A stretch of DNA of 12,265 bases from Pseudomonadota bacterium (lineage in GTDB: Bacteria > Pseudomonadota > Alphaproteobacteria > Rhizobiales > Xanthobacteraceae). Below are positions 7,328 to 12,265 of this stretch, in pieces; the first letter of the stretch is position 1; every line of letters begins with the position of its first letter. Below the pieces are notes generated by a model. The model did not search any database and was not told where the DNA came from. It worked only from the letters and a program-made list of their open reading frames with translations. A program made the position numbers and the translations under genes. The DNA is taken from contig JAEYTQ010000436.1 of the NCBI GenBank assembly GCA_023433965.1, forward strand, positions 1-12,265, read 5' to 3'.

Positions 7328-7555
7328 GTGCGCTTTGCTGCGACCTCAGGCAGGGTAGTGCACGGTTCCGGTGCAGGGAACCGTAAGCTGTTGTTTGCGC
7401 GCCATATTTTGCGTGTTTTTTGGGGGCAGTGCAGCAAGTATCTATGGACGGTCTGTATTCCCCCGGATACCATTTTTGTGACGTCCGTGTGTAGACTCAT
7501 CAAACGCAACACGGGGCTTGCCTGAATCGCTTTGGGGCTTGGGGAAGGGACCAGT

Positions 7556-8446
7556 TTGAAACTTCTGACGTCGCTCAAACTTCGCGGCTGGTTGCTGGTG
7601 GGAACCGCCATTTGTGGAGTCGCGCTGGCTGGCGCTGTCGCGACATTCGGATCGTCGGCCCGAGCTGGCGCTGCCCTCGAGGAACGCAAGCTGCCGATGA
7701 AGTTCAGCTGGGTAGCCTGCGAGCCGAACTGCCGAGGCTGGATCAGCGCAGTCGGCATCATCACCGCCGATACGCCCAAGGAATTCGAGGAATTTTCGCG
7801 CGGGCGCCAGCTCGGGGGTGCGACCGTCGTGCTCGACTCCAGCGGCGGTTCCGTCAATGACGCGATCACGCTCGGCCGCCGCTTCCGCAATCTCGGGCTT
7901 TTGACCACCGTCGGCATAAGCCTCCGCGGCGGGCCGTCGACACGCCCGGCCGTGGCGCCGGAGGCCTATTGCGAATCCATGTGCGCGTTCCTGCTGCTGG
8001 CTGGCAAGAAGCGTTATGTGCCGGAAGCCGCTCATGTCAGGGTTCACCAGATCTGGATGGGCGATCGCGCCGACGACGCGAAGGCGGCAAGCTACAGTGC
8101 GCAGGATATGATGATCGTGGAGCGCGACATCGGCCGCCTCGCCAAATACACGTTCGACATGGGCGGCGCCGGCGACCTGCTGTCGCTTGCGCTCAGCGTC
8201 CCGCCCTGGGAAGATCTTCACGAGCTCGACACCGCTGAGCTCAAGCTCACCAATCTGGTCACGACCGATCTCGTGGCCGACGTGCTCCCGCATGTGGATC
8301 TCTCGGCGCCGGCAATGGCTGAGGCTGCACCGAAGACGCAAGCCAGATTCGGCGCGGAACCCGAGGCGGCCAAGTCGACCAAGACGGCAGAAGCTGTGGT
8401 GCCGACCGGCGGCGTCGCCACGCCGGCAGCTACGACGCCAAAATAA
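7556..8446 (+). CDS. Membrane-anchored or secreted ClpP-fold protein (COG3904-like)
   Basis: A 296-residue protein with an N-terminal hydrophobic segment (about 12-32: WLLVGTAICGVALAGAVATFG), either a signal peptide or an anchor, placing the rest in the periplasm. The body resembles the periplasmic ClpP/crotonase-fold group. VVLDSSGGSVNDAITLGRRFR (91-111) matches the strand and glycine-rich turn of ClpP-like proteins; CESMCAFLLLAGKKRYV carries the likely nucleophile Ser141 between Cys139 and Cys143; VRVHQI supplies His164. The C-terminus from about 250 is low-complexity Ala/Thr/Pro/Lys. Whether it is an active protease is not shown. TTG 7556 is chosen because GGGAAGGGA ends 5 bp upstream and the charged start of the signal sequence begins there; a TTG at 7532 would overrun that site. 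No clear promoter was found in 7328-7555. Confidence 0.8.
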   Translation: MKLLTSLKLRGWLLVGTAICGVALAGAVATFGSSARAGAALEERKLPMKFSWVACEPNCRGWISAVGIITADTPKEFEEFSRGRQLGGATVVLDSSGGSVNDAITLGRRFRNLGLLTTVGISLRGGPSTRPAVAPEAYCESMCAFLLLAGKKRYVPEAAHVRVHQIWMGDRADDAKAASYSAQDMMIVERDIGRLAKYTFDMGGAGDLLSLALSVPPWEDLHELDTAELKLTNLVTTDLVADVLPHVDLSAPAMAEAAPKTQARFGAEPEAAKSTKTAEAVVPTGGVATPAATTPK

Positions 8447-8460
8447 TCATTCTGTCGGTT

Positions 8461-8475
8461 CGATGCTTTGCATCG
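8461..8475. other. Small perfect hairpin between convergent genes
   Basis: CGATGC-TTT-GCATCG lies in the 53-bp gap between the ClpP-fold gene (ends 8446) and the IscU-like gene (ends 8500). There is no T-run on either side, so it is not a canonical intrinsic terminator, though it could help separate the two converging transcripts. Confidence 0.4.
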
Positions 8476-8499
8476 CTCCGGAACGATCGGAAAGAGGGC

Positions 8500-8955
8500 T
8501 CAGCCCTGTGCTGCGGCCGGCTGCTTGGCCTTGGCCTCGATCTGGCCGATCGCATCGACCACGGCATCGAATGTCAGCAGCGTCGAGGCATGGCGGGCCT
8601 TGTAGTCGCGGACCGGCTCCAGAAACTTGATCTCTTCCCATTTGCCTTCAGGAGGCGCACCGTTCTCCTTCAGCATCTTGCGAACGGTTTCGCGTAACTC
8701 ACGGAGTTCGCTCGCAGTCGAGCCGACCACGTGACTTGCCATGATGGATGAAGAGGCCTGCCCGAGGGCGCACGCCTTCACGTCATGGGCGAAGTCGATG
8801 ACGGTGTCGCCGTTCATCTTGAGATCGACTTTCACGGTCGAGCCGCACAGCTTGGAATGTGCCGTCGCGGTGGCATCGGGGGCCGACAATCGCCCGAGGC
8901 GCGGAATATTCCCGGCCAGCTCGATGATCCGCTTGTTGTAAATGTCGTTCAGCAT
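8500..8955 (-). CDS. IscU/NifU-N-like iron-sulfur cluster scaffold protein, ligand-poor variant
   Basis: A 151-residue cytoplasmic protein of the IscU/SufU/NifU N-terminal family (COG0822 type). The start MLNDIYNKRIIELAGNIPR, the LCGSTVKVDLKM segment, the KACALGQASSSIMASH segment and the C-terminal PVRDYKARHASTLLTFDAV align by eye to IscU. Cys37 and Cys62 correspond to the first two cluster cysteines of IscU. The IscU Asp39 position is Ser39, His122 matches the conserved His, and the third cysteine position is Ala123. Function may therefore be cluster transfer or an altered scaffold. ATG 8955 is chosen over 8985 because homology begins there and the extra ten residues look unrelated. It is divergent from folE across about 250 bp and convergent with the ClpP-fold gene. 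Confidence 0.9.
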   Translation of the reverse strand: MLNDIYNKRIIELAGNIPRLGRLSAPDATATAHSKLCGSTVKVDLKMNGDTVIDFAHDVKACALGQASSSIMASHVVGSTASELRELRETVRKMLKENGAPPEGKWEEIKFLEPVRDYKARHASTLLTFDAVVDAIGQIEAKAKQPAAAQG

Positions 8956-9001
8956 GTGATGGAGTCCCGCGCGTCCATGCCCCACGTCCGCCCGATCGGC
9001 C

Positions 9002-9030
9002 TTGGCGGGCGTCGTCCATGGTCCTATATA
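9002..9030 (+). promoter_or_regulatory. Probable sigma70-type promoter of folE
   Basis: TTGGCG (9002-9007), a 17-bp spacer and TATATA (9025-9030) give four of six matches in each hexamer with ideal spacing. The -10 sits in the 10-bp palindrome CCTATATAGG (9023-9032), which could also serve the opposite strand for the IscU-like gene. The predicted transcript would carry a leader of about 170 nt before the folE ATG. Confidence 0.45.
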
Positions 9031-9145
9031 GGGGCGGAACTGGTGGAAAAACAGTCCAGCGGTGCGGCGGCGGTGATCCGGATCTGCGCCGCCAGCGTTG
9101 CGAGCTCAGGACCTTTTGCGCCAAAATTGTTCTGTTCAGGCGTCT

Positions 9146-9193
9146 GGCGGCTTGGCCGCCCCGTCTGCCGGTGACACTCCGGCCGTGAGGCCG
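9146..9193 (+). promoter_or_regulatory. Two hairpins in the folE leader
   Basis: GGCGGC-TTG-GCCGCC (9146-9160) is followed by CGGCC-GTGA-GGCCG (9180-9193), the latter closed by a GNRA-type tetraloop. The second hairpin ends 6 nt before the GGAG ribosome binding site (9200-9203) of folE. Position suggests a role in translation or mRNA stability; chance is possible in GC-rich DNA. Confidence 0.35.
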
Positions 9194-9208
9194 TCGAACG
9201 GAGTCGAT

Positions 9209-9898
9209 ATGGACGCTGCAATCAAATCCATCCGCCCGGGCAAGCCCGCCGACCGGCAGCCCGAGAGCCGTCCCGCCGAGCTGGATCCCGCCGAATTCCT
9301 CGCCGCCGCCGTCCGTGCCGACCAACCGCGCCCGGCGCGTGCCGAGGCGGAAGCGGCGGTGAAGACGCTGCTCGCCTATATCGGCGAGAACACCGAGCGT
9401 GAGGGCCTGCTCGACACGCCGCGCCGCGTCGTCGAGGCTTTCGACGAACTGTATCAGGGTTATCACCAGTGCCCGGCCGAGGTGCTCGACCGCACCTTCG
9501 GCGAGACCGCCGGCTACGACGATTTCGTTCTGGTACGCGACATCGAATTCACCTCGCAATGCGAGCACCACATGATGCCGTTCTACGGCAAGGCGCATAT
9601 CGCCTATACGCCGGTGGAACGTGTCGTCGGCTTGTCCAAGCTTGCCCGTCTGACCGACATCTTCGCCCGTCGGCTCCAGACCCAGGAGCATCTGACCGCG
9701 CAGATCGCGGCGGCCATCGACGAGGTCCTCAAGCCTCGCGGCGTTGCCGTGCTGATCGAGGCCGAGCATACCTGCATGTCGGTGCGCGGCGTCGCCAAGC
9801 ACGGCGCCTCCACCTTCACCAGCCGCTTCACCGGCATGTTCCGCGACAATCCGGCGGAGCAGGCCCGTTTCCTGTCGCTGGTGCGCGGCACGCGCTGA
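9209..9898 (+). CDS. folE: GTP cyclohydrolase I
   Basis: Converts GTP to 7,8-dihydroneopterin triphosphate and formate, the first step of folate/tetrahydrobiopterin synthesis (and of the queuosine route). The 229-residue protein has an extra Pro/Glu/Ala-rich N-terminal extension (to about residue 40), then a full type I core: [61 protein letters not shown] and [12 protein letters not shown]. Zinc ligands Cys118, His121 and Cys189 correspond to E. coli Cys110, His113 and Cys181, so it is the zinc-dependent FolE rather than FolE2. ATG 9209 follows GGAG at 9200-9203 with a 5-bp spacer; a TTG at 9098 is in frame but not credible. hisI follows in the same direction after 83 bp holding a palindromic repeat. 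Confidence 0.98.
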   Translation: MDAAIKSIRPGKPADRQPESRPAELDPAEFLAAAVRADQPRPARAEAEAAVKTLLAYIGENTEREGLLDTPRRVVEAFDELYQGYHQCPAEVLDRTFGETAGYDDFVLVRDIEFTSQCEHHMMPFYGKAHIAYTPVERVVGLSKLARLTDIFARRLQTQEHLTAQIAAAIDEVLKPRGVAVLIEAEHTCMSVRGVAKHGASTFTSRFTGMFRDNPAEQARFLSLVRGTR

Positions 9899-9919
9899 CC
9901 TCGCGACGGTTCATTGTTT

Positions 9920-9968
9920 GAGCATGACCTTGTCGGGAAACCGCTGCGCACTTTTCCGGGTCATGCTC
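9920..9968. repeat. Dispersed palindromic repeat, short form (copy B), between folE and hisI
   Basis: Perfect 10-bp arms GAGCATGACC (9920-9929) and GGTCATGCTC (9959-9968) enclose an inner stem GGAAA/TTTCC. Its reverse complement reads closely like copy A at 2361-2403, sharing GGAAAAGTGCG-AGCGGTTT and CATGC. It lacks the second half of copy A. It ends just before the hisI ribosome binding site (9973-9976), where it could act as a partial terminator, mRNA-stability element or translation block. Confidence 0.85.
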
Positions 9969-9981
9969 TGGCGAGGTCATT

Positions 9982-10404
9982 GTGTCCGCACACTCCCATG
10001 AGATCGAGGAAGGCCTGTCCTTCCAGCCGCGGTTCGACGCCAGCGGGCTCGTGACGGTGGTCGCGACCGACGTCGCCACCGGCGACGTGCTCATGGTCGC
10101 GCACATGAACGACGAGGCGCTGCGCAAGACAATCGCGACCGGGGAGGCCTGGTACTTCAGCCGCTCGCGCAACGCGTTATGGCGAAAAGGCGAGACCTCG
10201 GGTCAAACCCAGCGCGTGGTCGAGATGCGCACCGATTGCGATCAGGATGCGGTGTGGATCCGCGTCGAGCAGATCGGCGCCGCCTGCCACACCGGCCGGC
10301 GCTCGTGCTTCTACCGCAAGGTCGAGGGAACGGGTGGAGAAGCGAGGCTGGTCTTCGCCGATGCCGGGCGGCTGTTTGACCCCAGCGACGTTTACAAGAA
10401 GTAG
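9982..10404 (+). CDS. hisI: Phosphoribosyl-AMP cyclohydrolase
   Basis: Opens the purine ring of phosphoribosyl-AMP in the third step of histidine synthesis, in the cytoplasm. The 140-residue protein is the monofunctional form with no HisE domain. It has the family blocks [33 protein letters not shown], the metal-binding D85-C-D87-Q-D89 and [12 protein letters not shown]. Cys86, Cys102 and Cys109 have the same 16 and 7 spacing as the zinc cysteines of the archaeal HisI. The start is GTG 9982 with GAGG at 9973-9976, spacer 5 bp. It follows folE, another ring-opening cyclohydrolase, but in a different pathway. A large palindrome begins at the base after its stop. Confidence 0.98.
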   Translation: MSAHSHEIEEGLSFQPRFDASGLVTVVATDVATGDVLMVAHMNDEALRKTIATGEAWYFSRSRNALWRKGETSGQTQRVVEMRTDCDQDAVWIRVEQIGAACHTGRRSCFYRKVEGTGGEARLVFADAGRLFDPSDVYKK

Positions 10405-10513
10405 CCCCGTCATTCCGGGGCGCGGGGACGCGCGACCCCGGAATCCATCGTACGGCATCACGTGTTGCTCGATGGATTCCGGGCTGATCGCTGCGCGATG
10501 CCCGGAATGACGG
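10405..10513. repeat. Complex palindromic repeat directly after hisI
   Basis: The outer arms CCGTCATTCCGGG (10407-10419) and CCCGGAATGACGG (10501-10513) pair perfectly over 13 bp. The inner arms CCCGGAATCCATCG (10437-10450) and CGATGGATTCCGGG (10470-10483) pair perfectly over 14 bp. Two smaller hairpins, GCGC/GCGC near 10420-10434 and ATCGC/GCGAT near 10487-10499, fill the junctions, giving a branched, cruciform-like fold. I recall this type as an abundant intergenic repeat in Bradyrhizobium. It probably forms the 3' end of the hisI transcript. Confidence 0.85.
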
Positions 10514-10533
10514 CGGAGGGCCGAACCGCCGGA

Positions 10534-10549
10534 TTAACCCCGCCTTAAC
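10534..10549 (+). promoter_or_regulatory. CtrA-type box upstream of the lytic transglycosylase
   Basis: TTAA (10534-10537), seven bases CCCCGCC, then TTAAC (10545-10549) is an exact match to the alphaproteobacterial CtrA consensus TTAA-N7-TTAAC. It lies 79 bp upstream of the ATG at 10628 and only 16 bp upstream of the alternative GTG at 10565. Known CtrA-activated promoters carry the box around the -35, which would put the transcription start near 10570-10580. Confidence 0.6.
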
Positions 10550-10627
10550 CATACCTGTCCCACGGTGAAACCACGGGCGTCCGAATTGCCGGCGCCGCTC
10601 AAGGCCGCGCGGGGCGGGCGCTTCAAC

Positions 10628-11647
10628 ATGTCGGTCGACAATTTCAGTGCCACGCAGACGGCCGGTCTCGACCCGTCGCGGGCGCGCGTCGCCGGTGCGA
10701 TCAAGCAGGCCTCGAACATCTCCGGCGTCAGCTTCCAGTACATGCTGACCACGGCCAAGATGGAATCGAACTTCAATCCGACGGCCGCTGCCACCACCTC
10801 GTCCGCGCAGGGGCTCTACCAGTTCATCGACCAGACCTGGCTCGGCACGGTCAAGGAAGCCGGCGCGCCGCTCGGGTATGGCAGCTATGCCGACGCCATC
10901 ACGAAGACATCGTCGGGCACATACACGGTCGACGATCCCGTGAAGAGGCGCTCGATCATGAAGCTGCGTGACGATCCCGAAGCCGCTTCCGCCATGGCCG
11001 CGGCGCTGACGCAGTCGAACAGCTTCAAGCTCACCGGCCTGCTCGGGCGCAGGCCGAGCGACAGCGAGCTCTACATGGCCCATTTCATGGGCGTCGGCGG
11101 CGCGGCGAAACTGATCGCCAATGCCGAGGACAACCCGCAAGCGGTCGGCGCGCGGCTGTTTCCCAACGCGGCTGCCGCCAATCGCCCGATCTTTTATGCC
11201 AAGGACGGCCGTGCCCTCAGCGTCTCGGAGGTCTATTCGGTGCTCGACGCGCGCTACGCCAGCGCGGCCAACTCGAAAGTGACCCGGAGCGCAATGGCGA
11301 TGTACGGCGGCACGCCGTCGACCACCGAGGTTGCGAGCGCGGCCGGCGTGCAGCCGAGCGCGCCGGTGATCGACAATGCCGCCTATCTCCAGACCTTCCC
11401 CAACACCAACGCTGTGACGCAAGTCGGGGCGACATCGCCCATGACGGTCGCAGACAATGCGCCGGCCACGCCGGCCTTCCGCTCGATCTATCAGCCCGGC
11501 GATACCGCGCAGCCTGTCTCGACTACGGTGCAGAAATTGTGGGGCAACAACGCCTCGCTCACCTCGGTCGCCTCGGCGATGCCGGACGTCCGCCCGCCGC
11601 AGCCGCTCGATCTCTTCAGCGATCGCAGCGGCACCTTCTCGAGCTAG
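10628..11647 (+). CDS. Lytic transglycosylase (SLT fold) domain protein
   Basis: Predicted to cleave peptidoglycan between MurNAc and GlcNAc. From ATG 10628 the protein has 339 residues. The SLT-like domain at about 20-180 shows the catalytic glutamate E46 in TTAKMESNFNP, followed by AQGLYQFIDQTW (60-71) and the late motif ELYMAHFMGVGGAAKLI (147-163). The C-terminal 140 residues are Ala/Thr/Pro-rich without a recognised domain. Neither this start nor GTG 10565 gives a Sec signal peptide, so export would need another route or the protein acts from inside. ATG 10628 is preferred because GTG 10565 would lie at or before the transcription start implied by the CtrA box; the upstream GGGGCGGG is only a weak Shine-Dalgarno. 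A palindromic repeat follows 6 bp after the stop. Confidence 0.85.
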   Translation: MSVDNFSATQTAGLDPSRARVAGAIKQASNISGVSFQYMLTTAKMESNFNPTAAATTSSAQGLYQFIDQTWLGTVKEAGAPLGYGSYADAITKTSSGTYTVDDPVKRRSIMKLRDDPEAASAMAAALTQSNSFKLTGLLGRRPSDSELYMAHFMGVGGAAKLIANAEDNPQAVGARLFPNAAAANRPIFYAKDGRALSVSEVYSVLDARYASAANSKVTRSAMAMYGGTPSTTEVASAAGVQPSAPVIDNAAYLQTFPNTNAVTQVGATSPMTVADNAPATPAFRSIYQPGDTAQPVSTTVQKLWGNNASLTSVASAMPDVRPPQPLDLFSDRSGTFSS

Positions 11648-11653
11648 ATGTTC

Positions 11654-11789
11654 TCGTGTCCCGGACGCGCCGCAGCGTGAAGCGCTGCTGCGCAGAGCCG
11701 GGACCGACGCTGCGACGAATCCTCTTGTTGGAATTGGGCCCCGGCTCCGCAGCGCATCACTGCGTGCTGCGCTTGCGTCCGGGGCACGA
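11654..11789. repeat. Palindromic repeat after the transglycosylase gene
   Basis: The outer arms TCGTGTCCCGGACGC (11654-11668) and GCGTCCGGGGCACGA (11775-11789) pair with one mismatch. The inner arms GAGCCGGGACC (11695-11705) and GGCCCCGGCTC (11737-11747) pair with one mismatch. Small GCAGCG/CGCTGC-type hairpins lie between them. This is a different family from the repeats at 2361 and 10405, and again of a kind I recall from Bradyrhizobium intergenic regions. The AT-richer stretch 11790-11931 follows, with a small ACGCTT/AAGCGT hairpin at 11846-11861. Confidence 0.75.
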
Positions 11790-11931
11790 GCAGGGCGCCT
11801 TTGTTCCCTTAATAAATCATCAATAAAACCAGCCAGTTATGGTGAACGCTTTGTTAAGCGTCGTGGTTTATTTTGTGTTGCAGGTGACGAGCCGTCATCG
11901 TTTTTCGTTCGTTGTGTAAGCCGGAAGCAGG

Positions 11932-12265
11932 ATGATCGTTCGGCAGTTCATTCATTGGATCAGGACGGCGCCCGCCGGCGAGCGCGCCGAGGCGACCCGG
12001 GCGTTGGCGCGGGCTTGGCTGATCTCGGACCTTTCCGCAGACGACCGCAATGCCGCCGAAGGCGCGCTTTTGATGCAGCTCGACGATCCCTCCCCGCTGG
12101 TGCGGCAGGCGATGGCCGAGGCCTTTGCCCGCAGCAGCGAGGCGCCAGCGGCGATCGTGCGAGCGCTATCGGCGGACCAGCCGACGGTGGCGCTGCCGAT
12201 CCTCGAACATTCTCCGCTGCTGATCGATGCCGACCTCGTCGACATCGTCGCGACCGGTCACGAGG
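11932..12265 (+). CDS. DUF2336 domain protein, N-terminal part (cut by the window edge)
   Basis: An open frame of 111 codons reaches the right edge. It reads MIVRQFIHWIRTAPAGERAE, then a DUF2336-like segment: RALARAWLISDLSADDRNAAE, LDDPSPLVRQAMAEAFA, PAAIVRALSADQPTVALPIL and SPLLIDADLVDIVATG. This is a HEAT-like helical repeat pattern common in alphaproteobacteria; the family has no firm biochemical function. No signal peptide. ATG 11932 is preceded by GGAAGCAGG. It is on the same strand as the transglycosylase but 284 bp away with a repeat between, so probably has its own promoter. Confidence 0.82.
   Translation, partial: MIVRQFIHWIRTAPAGERAEATRALARAWLISDLSADDRNAAEGALLMQLDDPSPLVRQAMAEAFARSSEAPAAIVRALSADQPTVALPILEHSPLLIDADLVDIVATGHE

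Noticed and set aside
8461..8475. Intrinsic terminator between the convergent genes
   Set aside because: A good small hairpin, but with no T-run on either strand, so listed only as a hairpin.
8783..9802. 339-codon minus-strand open frame opposite folE
   Set aside because: Antisense shadow of folE and an out-of-frame reading of the IscU-like gene.
10157..11422. 421-codon minus-strand open frame across hisI and the transglycosylase
   Set aside because: It runs antisense to two well-supported genes and a palindromic repeat, and its product is Arg/Gly-rich without motifs.
1..12265. A new defence, mobile or biosynthetic system
   Set aside because: I found no integrase, transposase, nuclease, toxin-antitoxin pair, reverse transcriptase, CRISPR array or assembly-line gene. 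The genes are housekeeping, transport and scattered unknowns with vertical-looking composition.

Overview
This window looks like ordinary chromosome from a GC-rich alphaproteobacterium of the Bradyrhizobium/Nitrobacteraceae type. This is inferred from the codon usage, the protein flavour (folE, hisI, thrS, YidD), the dispersed palindromic repeats, and a perfect CtrA-type box. I recognise no phage, transposase, integrase, CRISPR array or tRNA. I read thirteen protein genes with good support, two of them cut by the window edges.

Left part (1-6687): the N-terminal half of threonyl-tRNA synthetase runs off the left edge on the minus strand. It is divergent from an MFS exporter, which is followed by a small secreted protein with two Cys-x(11-12)-Cys units. 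A palindromic repeat then overlaps the stop codon of a convergent alpha/beta-hydrolase gene. The hydrolase is divergent from an APC-family amino-acid permease across a 318-bp gap rich in dyad symmetry. The permease is packed 2 bp in front of a 404-residue exported protein of unknown family.

Middle part (6688-8955): on the minus strand lie a 68-residue single-pass membrane protein with a very strong ribosome binding site, then yidD. On the plus strand is a secreted or membrane-anchored ClpP-fold protein, probably started at TTG. It converges on an IscU/NifU-like Fe-S scaffold gene that lacks two canonical ligand positions.

Right part (8956-12265): folE (with a recognisable promoter and a hairpin-bearing leader) is followed by hisI, with a short palindromic repeat between them. 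A larger palindrome abuts the hisI stop. A TTAA-N7-TTAAC CtrA-type box then precedes a soluble-looking lytic transglycosylase. A further palindromic repeat and an AT-richer spacer lead to the N-terminal part of a DUF2336 protein at the right edge.

Nothing here forms a convincing undescribed multi-gene system. The observations most worth following are the CtrA box at the transglycosylase gene, the ligand-poor IscU-like scaffold, the permease plus unknown exported protein pair, the duplicated-Cys small exported protein, and palindromic repeats sitting at or across stop codons.
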